From Aliidiomarina haloalkalitolerans (lineage in GTDB: Bacteria; Pseudomonadota; Gammaproteobacteria; Enterobacterales; Alteromonadaceae): a stretch of 64,000 nt of DNA. Of the stretch, positions 25,601 through 33,971 are shown one piece after another. Location: NCBI RefSeq assembly GCF_003987315.1, contig NZ_PIPI01000004.1, positions 62,001 through 126,000 of the forward strand. The letters run 5' to 3'. Every line of letters starts with the position of its first letter. Position 1 is the first letter of the stretch. The translations under genes were made by a program, and so were the position numbers. The notes under the pieces are model-generated. The model saw nothing but the letters and a program-made list of their open reading frames with translations. It had not been told where the DNA came from and made no database searches.

Positions 25601-28600
25601 CTAGATTGCCCGGACTCGTATCGGTAATCCCTGCCGAATTGAGGCGCCGGATACATTTTCCAACCAAGTTGCTGCTTGTTTGCGGGTTGGATCTCGGAAG
25701 CCGAGGTCATTGAGGTTAATACCGGCGCCGAGCCATTGATGGCCAATCTGCTTGTTACCGTCGATGGTATGCTCAGCAGCACCAAGTTCAGTGTGGCCAA
25801 AGCCATGCTCGATACCTAAGGCGCCCGGCACAACACTATCGCTGACTAACGCTAAACCAATGACTTTGCCACCTGGGCTCTCAATTTCGATGGTGTCGCC
25901 ATGTTTGATGTTAAAGCGCGCAGCATCCTTGCGATTCATCAGTACCGGATTGTAGGGCTTGAGCATACGCAAGCGTTCCATACCCACTGAGTAGCTGTTC
26001 ATCAGGTTAGACTTAAACGAGAACGCTAAGAGTGGCCAGTCTTGTTCACTGAAATGATCACGCATTAAACTGCCATCCCAGAAACGCGCTTGCTGGAAAG
26101 ACGGTACACCGCAGTGGCGTTGGCCGTTATAACTGTCGATGGTGGTGCCGACGTCCTCGTTATAAACACACAGTGGTCGGGTCCAAGCATGTTTGACTTT
26201 ATCGCCTTGGTAGCTTTCACTCGCGTCTTCGAAGCGGCCACCACGTGAGTACAAGTGAGCAACGGGGCCGACTTCCTCGGCTTTCAATATCGTGGTAATG
26301 CGGTCCATGAGCGGCTCAACGCCACCAGCAATGATGTCTTCGGCACTTGCTTTTGGCAGCGCTTGCCCTTGAAAGGCAATATTCGCTGCGGCACGTAAAT
26401 AGTAATCTTCCGGGCGGTCGAAGTCGTAACGATTACCATTGGCGTCGCTGAGTGCATCTTTACCAAAGCCAGGAAGCTTCATCCGTTTCGCCACGTTGAT
26501 AAAGAATGACTCAAGACAAACGGGGTCACCGTCTTTCGTTTTCACCTGCCGTGGCTCAACAACCGGCCAACAGGCAGTTGTCATTTGCGTTAAGGTTCCG
26601 CGCCAAGCACCGGTGAAGCCCCAAACTTCGTACATGACCGAGTCGGGAACAATATAATCAGCGTAACGATTGGTTTCGTTAATAAAACCATCAACTGCAA
26701 CAAAGAGACCTAAGCGTTTTGGATCAGAAATCTTGTCAGCGATGATCTTGGTTAATCCTGCTTGTCCGTATAGCGGATTCGCCATACAACTGATTAAAGC
26801 TTTCGCTCGATAAGGATAACCTTCGAGGCCAGAGAGCAGGTGCTCAGTTAATAAAGGCGGTGCAAGACGGCGCCACGGCGCATTGGCAGGATACGGATTT
26901 TCACCGGCCTCAACGCGGCGGCGATATTCTGACGAGTTTTCGTAAGGCATGCGTGAACGTGATAGGAATAAGCCACGTGGGCCAGTTTTCCCAGGGAAAT
27001 CACTGAGGTTATAACGCGGCCCTGTGCCATTGCCATTAAAGACACCGCCACCGACGGCCATACCACCACGCTGATTGATACTGCCAGCAAGCACGTTCAG
27101 CATGTTCAGGCCAAAAGCAGCGTAGAAGCCGGTCGCCGACATCATGCCGCCGTGGGTGTCGACCACAGCCTGACGACCATGCTCGGCAAAACGCTTTGCC
27201 ATCGCCTTGATTTTTTCCACCGGAATACCAGTTTCTTTGGCATACACAGTGTAATCATGGGCAGTCGCTTGTTCGCGCAGTTTCGTTAGACTGCTTTTTA
27301 CCTGAACGGAACCGTTGGCTGTTTCGATAATCTGGTCAACAAAGAGTTGTGCAGCTCGGACGCTCTCTGAGCTAACTAATTCGCCGTTAGCGTCCATCAC
27401 TACCGGATAATCATTGTCGTCGCCTGCTTTAGCTTGGCCAAGATCGGATAAGCGTAGAAACTTACCTTGATTTGGATGCCCATCTTGCTCGATGACTAAG
27501 TGACTAGCGTTTGAATGGCCGCGTTCACCGGCTAGGTTTGCACCGTAGTTACCGGGAATTTCCAAATAGGCTTGGTTGTAGCCGTGGTTTTCTAATAACC
27601 AACGAATTAAGCCCATTGCTAGTGCGGTATCCGTTCCAGGTTTAATCGGTACCCAGCGAGCACGATCGCCACTTGAATGATTAGCAGCGACATTCAATGC
27701 CGGGTCAATCACCATATACTCCAGTTTGCCTTTTGCCCGCGCTTCAGCGAGTAATCGACCTTGGCGCTTAAACGGGTTACCCGCTTGGCTCGGTGCTGTG
27801 CCGACAAATAAGGCAAAACGTACGTTATTGTAATCTGGCTTGCTGTGCGTATTGGTTTGGAGGTTATTAAAAATTGCGCCTGAACCCATACGGAAAGCCA
27901 GACCACAATAGGAACCATGGTGACCGTAGTTACGTGTACCAAAAGCATTCATGGTAAAGCGTTGGAGAATAGCCGAGCGGCCATAATCAGTGGCTTCCAT
28001 CACTAACAACTGATTTGACTTAGGGCCGTATTCCGGATTATGCGGGTCGAGTGGTTCTTGGCCATAAATATCTTGCAGGCCTTCGACAGCACCTTCGCCA
28101 AAGAGATTGCCACCGACGACAATTTCTTCAATCAATTGCTCGAATGGAATCGATTGCCATTGTTGACTGCCACGCGGGCCAACGCGCTTTAAGCATTCAG
28201 TTACGCGTTGTTCACTGGTTAACTGCGCCATGGCGGCATTGCCACGCGCACAAGCAGTTGAACGGTTGAGCTGGCCTTGATCTTGAAAGTTACTTAAGTT
28301 GCGCAGAGCTTCCATCACTGGTGTTTTTTCCGGCAGATGCTGGTCAGCAGAAAGCGGATGATAAGGGTTACCTGAGACTCGCAGAACTTTGTTTTCACGG
28401 TCATCAATGCGAACCCGTACACCACACTTGGTGGTACAGCCGTAACACACAGTAAAGGCGATACGTTGTTCAGGGTTCAATTGCACTTTGCCTGAGGCTG
28501 GGTCAACTATGTATTCAGGTGCTAGTGAGTTACCGTGAATGCGGTCTTTGGCTTTGGTACCGGCACTGCCTGTGAGGGCGCCCTTACCAATTTTCTGTAA

Positions 28601-28684
28601 CGGTCCCGAATAGCCTGCGGCAAAGGCGGTTGTGCCACCGACGACTGCTGCGCCTTTCAGAAAATTACGACGATTCTTATCCAT
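25601..28684 (-). CDS. ttrA: TtrA, tetrathionate reductase catalytic subunit
   Basis: The 1027-residue molybdopterin enzyme reduces tetrathionate to thiosulfate at the outer face of the cytoplasmic membrane. The start MDKNRRNFLK carries the twin-arginine signal (R5, R6). The [4Fe-4S] site is C80, C83, C87 and C145 (CYGCTTKCGVRV; STACARG). The molybdenum ligand is C260 (GHHGSYCGLAFRMGSGA). Later stretches such as NPFKRQ, DTHGGMM, INETNRYADYIVPD and the C-terminal ASIRQGLP match Salmonella TtrA closely as I remember it. GGAGG precedes ATG 28684, and the start overlaps the ttrC stop by 8 bp. An upstream ATG at 28840 would lie within ttrC and lacks a signal peptide. Confidence 0.94.
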   Translation of the reverse strand: MDKNRRNFLKGAAVVGGTTAFAAGYSGPLQKIGKGALTGSAGTKAKDRIHGNSLAPEYIVDPASGKVQLNPEQRIAFTVCYGCTTKCGVRVRIDDRENKVLRVSGNPYHPLSADQHLPEKTPVMEALRNLSNFQDQGQLNRSTACARGNAAMAQLTSEQRVTECLKRVGPRGSQQWQSIPFEQLIEEIVVGGNLFGEGAVEGLQDIYGQEPLDPHNPEYGPKSNQLLVMEATDYGRSAILQRFTMNAFGTRNYGHHGSYCGLAFRMGSGAIFNNLQTNTHSKPDYNNVRFALFVGTAPSQAGNPFKRQGRLLAEARAKGKLEYMVIDPALNVAANHSSGDRARWVPIKPGTDTALAMGLIRWLLENHGYNQAYLEIPGNYGANLAGERGHSNASHLVIEQDGHPNQGKFLRLSDLGQAKAGDDNDYPVVMDANGELVSSESVRAAQLFVDQIIETANGSVQVKSSLTKLREQATAHDYTVYAKETGIPVEKIKAMAKRFAEHGRQAVVDTHGGMMSATGFYAAFGLNMLNVLAGSINQRGGMAVGGGVFNGNGTGPRYNLSDFPGKTGPRGLFLSRSRMPYENSSEYRRRVEAGENPYPANAPWRRLAPPLLTEHLLSGLEGYPYRAKALISCMANPLYGQAGLTKIIADKISDPKRLGLFVAVDGFINETNRYADYIVPDSVMYEVWGFTGAWRGTLTQMTTACWPVVEPRQVKTKDGDPVCLESFFINVAKRMKLPGFGKDALSDANGNRYDFDRPEDYYLRAAANIAFQGQALPKASAEDIIAGGVEPLMDRITTILKAEEVGPVAHLYSRGGRFEDASESYQGDKVKHAWTRPLCVYNEDVGTTIDSYNGQRHCGVPSFQQARFWDGSLMRDHFSEQDWPLLAFSFKSNLMNSYSVGMERLRMLKPYNPVLMNRKDAARFNIKHGDTIEIESPGGKVIGLALVSDSVVPGALGIEHGFGHTELGAAEHTIDGNKQIGHQWLGAGINLNDLGFRDPTRKQAATWLENVSGASIRQGLPIRVRAI

Positions 28685-29822
28685 GTTGCGCCTCCAGTTG
28701 AGCTTTACCTTGCCAAGGAATAAAGAGATCGATGAGCAGCAGGGCGGCAAGCCAGAGGCCGAACGTTCCAATAATACCCATGAGACCATAAGAGCCGAGC
28801 TCGACCACCAGTTGATAGTAGCCGGCAGTGTTCTTGGCAACGGTTTGCACTTCCATCAAAACCATCCAACGGAATGCCCAACCCACATGCAAGGCAAGCA
28901 GACCGACAATCCAAGCCCAGTTCAATACTGACCTTGCTTGGTTGCCGGCCTTGAGTGCTAAGCCGGCTAAAACGAACAAGGTCACACCAGCGACTAGCGC
29001 CCAAATGGCGCTAAGTCGCCAATCGCTATTTGCCTGAATCGACTGAAGTGCGGCGGCAACAGAATCGCTGTGGCCTGAAAAACCACTGACGAACCAGGCG
29101 GTTGCCACTAATGCTGAAATCAGCATCGCAATGAGGATAACTTTAAGGCCTTGGCGGTTGATGTCCTCACGACCTTCTCGCTCTGGTGACATCCAACGAT
29201 TTAGCAGTATAACGAGGCCAGCAGCAGCGACCATGCCGGTAGTGACAAACATGATCGGCAACCAATTGGTGTGCCACAATGGTCGAGCTTTAATGATGGC
29301 AATTTCGGCACCGGTATAGAGCATAATGCCGAAGGCAAAAAGTGTGGCGACCAAGGCGACCGTTGTTAGGATAGCTCGACTCGCTTGCCAATCTCCGAAA
29401 CTGAGTACTTTCGCTATACTAGGGCGGAAGCCGCTGCCTGCTCTTGCTTTTTGGAGCGCGGGACGCCAGGCAAGCCAAACATACGCCAAAACACTAATCA
29501 AGTAGAGCGGTAGCAAGATACTGCCAATCGACATCCATGAGGTTGGTGTTGCGTTGGTGTAGAAGTGCCAAAAACGCATGGGTTGATGCAGGTCCGCGAG
29601 TAATGCAACCGGTGCGACCAAGGTGCAGGTTAACGTGATTAATAAGGCCAGACGAGCCATCGGCTGCCAGCGTTGAGCCAACTGGCCGCGACCTATGGTG
29701 CCCGGTAAACTGAGCAATAGCGCGGAGTATGAAATTGCAATTAAAAAGAAATATTGCACGGCCCAAGGGTACCAAGCTAATTCATAACGCGGGGTGAGGA
29801 TTTCAATGATCGAGGAATTCAT
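28677..29822 (-). CDS. ttrC: TtrC, NrfD-type membrane subunit of tetrathionate reductase
   Basis: The 381-residue integral membrane protein has about nine or ten hydrophobic helices and the NrfD-family layout, beginning RYELAWYPWAVQYFFLIAIS. It takes electrons from quinol and passes them through TtrB to TtrA. The start is taken at ATG 29822, with AAGGAG upstream; it overlaps the ttrB end by 20 bp. The frame continues upstream to 29900, but that part lies in ttrB and gives an unlikely N-terminus. At 381 aa it is somewhat longer than Salmonella TtrC. The gene order B-C-A is the same as in Salmonella. Confidence 0.92.
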   Translation of the reverse strand: MNSSIIEILTPRYELAWYPWAVQYFFLIAISYSALLLSLPGTIGRGQLAQRWQPMARLALLITLTCTLVAPVALLADLHQPMRFWHFYTNATPTSWMSIGSILLPLYLISVLAYVWLAWRPALQKARAGSGFRPSIAKVLSFGDWQASRAILTTVALVATLFAFGIMLYTGAEIAIIKARPLWHTNWLPIMFVTTGMVAAAGLVILLNRWMSPEREGREDINRQGLKVILIAMLISALVATAWFVSGFSGHSDSVAAALQSIQANSDWRLSAIWALVAGVTLFVLAGLALKAGNQARSVLNWAWIVGLLALHVGWAFRWMVLMEVQTVAKNTAGYYQLVVELGSYGLMGIIGTFGLWLAALLLIDLFIPWQGKAQLEAQHG

Positions 29823-30600
29823 AACCAATCTCCTTGCCGTCCATATCACGCACATCCCAAAGGGCAGGTTCGGCCTGAGGCCGTGATAAGAAGCGTTCAT
29901 CCATACCGAGGTAATAAACTTGCGGTAGGGTGCCTTGCTCTGGTTTTAAAACCATTAGCTCACTGCGGTGTTGGGCAATCATTTTGCTAATTTGACTGCT
30001 GGGGGCACGCATATCACCAATAATGCGGGCACCGCCAACACATGACTCGACACAAGCAGGCAGTAAGTTAGCTTCGAGACGATGTGCGCAGAAGGTGCAT
30101 TTGTCGGCCGTTTGCGTCTTTTTATTTATGAACCGAGCATCGTATGGACACGCCTGAACACAATAAGCGCAGCCAACACAGGCTTCATTGTCGACGACAA
30201 CGATGCCGTCTTTGCGCTGAAATGTGGCTTGCACTGGACAGACAGGCACACATGGAGGGTTCTCACATTGGTTACATAAGCGCGGCAACATCATGGTAGC
30301 GAAATCGCCAGTACTTTCATTGCTGACTTCGTATTGAGAAACAATGGTGCGAAAGTTGCCTAATGGCGCTTCGTTCTCAATATGGCAAGACACTGTGCAA
30401 GCTTGGCAGCCGATACACTGACGCAGGTCAATGAGCATGCCGTAGCGCTTGCTCGCGTCGCCTTCACGTCGCGCTGGTTGACTATTGATCGGTGAAGCGA
30501 CCGCAGATGATGACATGGTGATGCTGGCAAGCGGCACAAGTGCAGCGCCAGCGGTTAGCTTTGCAATTTGACCAAGAATTGCGCGGCGGGCAAAGTCCAT
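29803..30600 (-). CDS. ttrB: TtrB, four-cluster iron-sulfur subunit of tetrathionate reductase
   Basis: The 265-residue electron-transfer subunit carries the cysteine groups of four [4Fe-4S] clusters. These begin at C62, C65, C68 and C72 (CIGCQACTVSC); then LCNQCENPPCVPVCP, CVGCAYCVQACPYDARF, CTFCAHR and CVESCVGGARI. The N-terminus MDFARRAILG may be a Tat-type leader. ATG 30600 has GGAGG five bases upstream. The longer frame to 30648 would start before the predicted transcript. It is the first gene of ttrBCA, under an FNR-like promoter. No ttrR or ttrS gene is adjacent. Confidence 0.94.
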   Translation of the reverse strand: MDFARRAILGQIAKLTAGAALVPLASITMSSSAVASPINSQPARREGDASKRYGMLIDLRQCIGCQACTVSCHIENEAPLGNFRTIVSQYEVSNESTGDFATMMLPRLCNQCENPPCVPVCPVQATFQRKDGIVVVDNEACVGCAYCVQACPYDARFINKKTQTADKCTFCAHRLEANLLPACVESCVGGARIIGDMRAPSSQISKMIAQHRSELMVLKPEQGTLPQVYYLGMDERFLSRPQAEPALWDVRDMDGKEIGYEFLDH

Positions 30601-30636
30601 ACTGCCTCCGAGAGGGGTTGCGAAAATGACAAACCC

Positions 30637-30678
30637 ACTATAAATCAAGGGACTTTAATGAACTTTGATCGAGGTCAT
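30637..30678 (-). promoter_or_regulatory. FNR/Anr-like box and -10 of ttrBCA
   Basis: On the minus strand ATGAC-CTCG-ATCAA (30678-30665) matches the FNR consensus at 8 of 10 positions. TATAGT (30642-30637) is a good -10. The spacing is 29.5 bp from box centre to -10, within one base of the ccpA and porin promoters. Confidence 0.62.
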
Positions 30679-30774
30679 GTATATTAGCGTTTATTAATAT
30701 TTAATACACTAACGGTTAAGTTTAAGTTCCTAAAATAATTCGGTTTTTAACCAGTAAACGACAGAGTTATCGTC

Positions 30775-30805
30775 AGCGAGAGTGGGGTATTGGCCCACTC
30801 TCGCT
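30775..30805 (-). terminator. 12-bp hairpin downstream of the amidase gene
   Basis: AGCGAGAGTGGG (30775-30786) and CCCACTCTCGCT (30794-30805) pair perfectly with a 7-nt loop. It starts 10 bp after the amidase stop. No T run follows on either strand, so it may stabilise the 3' end or act with Rho. Confidence 0.6.
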
Positions 30806-30814
30806 ATGAATAAG

Positions 30815-32395
30815 TTATTCAGCGTCGGTTGATGGCAGTTCAGGTAAAAACTGCGGGCGTTGGAAGCCACCGACAACGTCTTCAATGAGGGTGGCGAGGC
30901 TCAGCAGCTGTGGTTCACTATATGGTAAACCGATTATGCTTAAGCCGATAGGGCGCACATCTTCGCGACCGGATGGCACAGTGATCGATGGGTAACCAGA
31001 AACGGCCGCCGCTGTTGAGGTGCCAAAGCTATAGCCGGGTCCTTCACCGGGTGGAATTGGCCATGCAGGCCCATAAGACGGCATAATAATAGCGGCTACG
31101 CCAAGCTCTTTCAGGTATTGATCAAGGTGTGCTTCGGCAAGTTCGCGACCGGTACTCAAAGCAAGCAAATAGCTCGCTTCAGCTTCGGCTAAGTCAAGCG
31201 CAGCAGCCGCTTCGAAATACTCCTGACCAAACAGCGCTAAGGTCCGCTCAGCGTTCGCTTGGTTATAGGCAATAATGGCGTTCATATCTTGCGCTTGTTC
31301 GGGAGCTCCGAATTCAGCAAGCCAGGCATTGAGATCCCGTTGAAACTCGTAAATTAATACTTCAAATTCGGCTTGACCAAGTTCTGGCGGTAAACGCCAC
31401 TCTGGCACTTCAATGACTTCGATACCTTGTGCGCGCAGCAAGTTCGCGGTGCGGTCGGTCAATTCTTTGACGCCAGTGAAACGTTCGTCCCAAGCGCGTA
31501 CTAATACCACCGGCTCGCCGGAGTATGGCGCTTGACTGGCGCGTGCTAATGACACACCGAATTGGTCAGCAGCGTCGGGTGTGATCATGGCATCAAGTAA
31601 GAGAGCTGCGTCGTAGACGTAACGGGTCATAGGACCAGCAATGTCTTGTGCCGACGCAATTGGAATGATGCCGTGCCCTGAAACCGTTCCTCGCGTTGGC
31701 TTAATTCCGACGACACCATTGATTGATGCCGGACACATAATTGAGCCGTCCGTTTCGGTGCCGATTGCGAGTAACGCGAAGTCGGCAGCAACAGCCGCCC
31801 CAGAGCCTGAACTTGAGCCACACGGATTGTGGGTTAAAACATGCGGGTTGCGAGTTTGGCCACCGAGTCCAGACCACCCGGAAATAGAGTTCTGACCACG
31901 AAAATTTGCCCACTCAGAAAGGTTGGCTTTGGCCAAAATAATGGCACCTTCATCGCGCAATTGTTGCACGAGCTCAGCATCAACTGCAGTTGTAAAGCCT
32001 TGCATGACTTCCGCGCCAGCAGTTGTTGGCATGCTATCGGCGGTCGCAATATTCGCCTTTAAGATGACCGGCAAACCATGCAATTGCCCTCGGAGTTGAC
32101 CCGCTGCACGTTCGCGGTCGCGTTCAGCTGCGATCGTTAGTGCCTCTGGATTAACATCGATAATCGCACGAATTTCGTATCCCTGTGCATTGTTCGCGGC
32201 AATCGCAGCAAGATAATGCTCCACCAAAGCGACACTGGTGAGAGCTCCGGACTCTAACTGTTGTTGTGCTGTGGCGGCGTTTGTCCATGCTGGGTCAGCA
32301 GGTTGTACAACTTCAGGTGCTGGTGAACAGGCAGCAAGAAATAGCGAGGCGCTCAGCGTTACACCTGCAAAAATTCGTAGTTTGGTCGTAAACAC
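30815..32395 (-). CDS. lipoprotein amidase, amidase-signature family
   Basis: The 526-residue protein starts at GTG 32395 with GAGG upstream. The lipoprotein signal has lipobox LAAC (Cys23). The amidase-signature core is complete: the catalytic Lys in VILKANIA, the cis-Ser in the Gly/Ser-rich GSSSGSGAAVA, and the nucleophilic Ser in GTETDGSIMCPA, followed by GVVGIKPTRG. Enzymes of this family hydrolyse a wide range of amides; exported lipidated ones may act on peptides or cell-wall amides. Substrate unknown. It is divergent from the M28 peptidase gene, sharing a 135-bp promoter region. Confidence 0.9.
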   Translation of the reverse strand: MFTTKLRIFAGVTLSASLFLAACSPAPEVVQPADPAWTNAATAQQQLESGALTSVALVEHYLAAIAANNAQGYEIRAIIDVNPEALTIAAERDRERAAGQLRGQLHGLPVILKANIATADSMPTTAGAEVMQGFTTAVDAELVQQLRDEGAIILAKANLSEWANFRGQNSISGWSGLGGQTRNPHVLTHNPCGSSSGSGAAVAADFALLAIGTETDGSIMCPASINGVVGIKPTRGTVSGHGIIPIASAQDIAGPMTRYVYDAALLLDAMITPDAADQFGVSLARASQAPYSGEPVVLVRAWDERFTGVKELTDRTANLLRAQGIEVIEVPEWRLPPELGQAEFEVLIYEFQRDLNAWLAEFGAPEQAQDMNAIIAYNQANAERTLALFGQEYFEAAAALDLAEAEASYLLALSTGRELAEAHLDQYLKELGVAAIIMPSYGPAWPIPPGEGPGYSFGTSTAAAVSGYPSITVPSGREDVRPIGLSIIGLPYSEPQLLSLATLIEDVVGGFQRPQFLPELPSTDAE

Positions 32396-32530
32396 AGGGT
32401 TTTCCTCTATTGGTTTGGACTCTTTTTGTTATATGGTGACTTTGCCAGTTTGCGACATATTTCGCCAGAAAAATTAGACAACTTCGATTCAAGTAATGAA
32501 TCATTTGTACGAAAGACAATGAGGCAATCC

Positions 32531-33940
32531 ATGAAATGCATTGAAAAGTCAGTGATTAACCCTGTTGTACTCGCCACCACGGGACTACTACTTTTGGGCT
32601 CGGCATTCGCAAGCTCTGCTCACGCCCAAGCGGTTAGCTATAAAGATCAAACGAAGCTCCATGATATCGCCGTAGCGCCAAATCCTGAGAACTTACGCCG
32701 TGATGTCCAAACTCTAGTGGATTTTGGCACCCGTCACACTATGTCGGAAACCGAGTCCGAAACGTATGGTATTGGTGCTGCCCGACGTTGGATTTATGAT
32801 GAGTTTCAACGTATTTCAGCAGCCTGCGGCGGTTGCTTAGAAGTTTACTATAGCAGTGATATTATTGAAGGAACTCCGCGGATTCCCAACCCTGTAGACG
32901 TGGTCAGTGTTGTTGCTATTCAACGTGGTAAGACCGACCCGGGACGTTATGTTCTGATGTCGGGTGACATTGACTCGCGTGTCACAGATGTCATGGACTA
33001 TACCTCAGAATCTCCGGGTGCGAATGATAACGCCTCTGGTGTTGCTGGGACTTTAGAAGCAGCACGAATTCTCAGCCAGTATGAATTTAATGGCTCGATT
33101 GTGTACGCTGCCCTTGCCGGTGAAGAACAAGGCTTGTTTGGTGGTGAGATTTTGGCCCGACAAGCACTTGAGGAAGGCTGGCGCTTACATGCGGTATTAA
33201 ACAACGACATGATCGGTAACATCGCGGGAATTAATGGCGTGATCGACAATACCACCGCCCGGGTGTTTGCTGAAGGCACGCGCATGAACGAGACTGAAGA
33301 AGATGCTCGCCGCCGCCGTTTTACTGGTGGTGAAGTCGACTCGCCTAGCCGTAACTTAGCTCGTTATATATCTTGGATGGCTGACCGTTATATCCCGAAT
33401 TTGGATGTCATGGTTGTTTATCGTTTAGACCGATTTGGTCGTGGCGGGCATCATCGTCCGTTTAATGATGTCGGCTTTCCGGGTGTACGTATTATGGAAA
33501 CCAACGAGCACTATGACCGCCAGCATCAAGACTTACGCAACGAAGACGGACGCCATTTCGGCGATACTATTGAATATGTCGACTTCGACTATGCCGCCAA
33601 ACTCACGGCGTTAAATGCAGTGACGCTAGCGAGCATGGCATGGGCACCAGCGCCACCGAGTAACGTTGAAATTCGCGGTGCAGTACAACCTCACACGACA
33701 CTTAGTTGGGCGCCTGCCAGCGAGGAAGATGCAGACAATGTTGCTGGCTACCGCATTTATTGGCGCTATACCGATGCGCCGAACTGGCAATTTAGTCGCG
33801 ACGTGGGTAATGTAACTGAGTTTACTTTACGGAACGTCGTGATCGACAATTACTTCTTCGGAGTTGCCAGTGTTAGCAAGGATGGTTTTGAAAGCCCAGT
33901 GGTCTTCCCTGGTGCAGCAGGCACGTTCGACCTGCGATAA
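32531..33940 (+). CDS. secreted M28-family peptidase with C-terminal Fn3-like domain
   Basis: ATG 32531 has GAGG six bases upstream; upstream in-frame starts to 32426 are unsupported. The 469-residue protein has a signal peptide cut near AHA-QA (residue 32). The M28 metal motifs are D166 in GANDNASG, E198/E199 in AGEEQGLFGG, D226 in NNDMIG, and a late His (H327 or H332 in NEHYDRQHQ). The first ligand motif reads SGDIDSR (144-150), where most M28 enzymes have His at the position of D146. A fibronectin-III-like domain covers about 375-469. It probably trims peptides in the periplasm or outside. Three paralogous lipoprotein genes follow, the first 31 bp away. Confidence 0.88.
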   Translation: MKCIEKSVINPVVLATTGLLLLGSAFASSAHAQAVSYKDQTKLHDIAVAPNPENLRRDVQTLVDFGTRHTMSETESETYGIGAARRWIYDEFQRISAACGGCLEVYYSSDIIEGTPRIPNPVDVVSVVAIQRGKTDPGRYVLMSGDIDSRVTDVMDYTSESPGANDNASGVAGTLEAARILSQYEFNGSIVYAALAGEEQGLFGGEILARQALEEGWRLHAVLNNDMIGNIAGINGVIDNTTARVFAEGTRMNETEEDARRRRFTGGEVDSPSRNLARYISWMADRYIPNLDVMVVYRLDRFGRGGHHRPFNDVGFPGVRIMETNEHYDRQHQDLRNEDGRHFGDTIEYVDFDYAAKLTALNAVTLASMAWAPAPPSNVEIRGAVQPHTTLSWAPASEEDADNVAGYRIYWRYTDAPNWQFSRDVGNVTEFTLRNVVIDNYFFGVASVSKDGFESPVVFPGAAGTFDLR

Positions 33941-33971
33941 TTTTTCTGGTGTTAAACCTCAAGCCAAGGCA

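Noticed and set aside
33864-33971. Start of lipoprotein paralogue 1 inside the M28 peptidase gene
   Set aside because: It would put the lipobox about 50 residues from the N-terminus; a later TTG gives a normal leader, although its Shine-Dalgarno spacing is poor.
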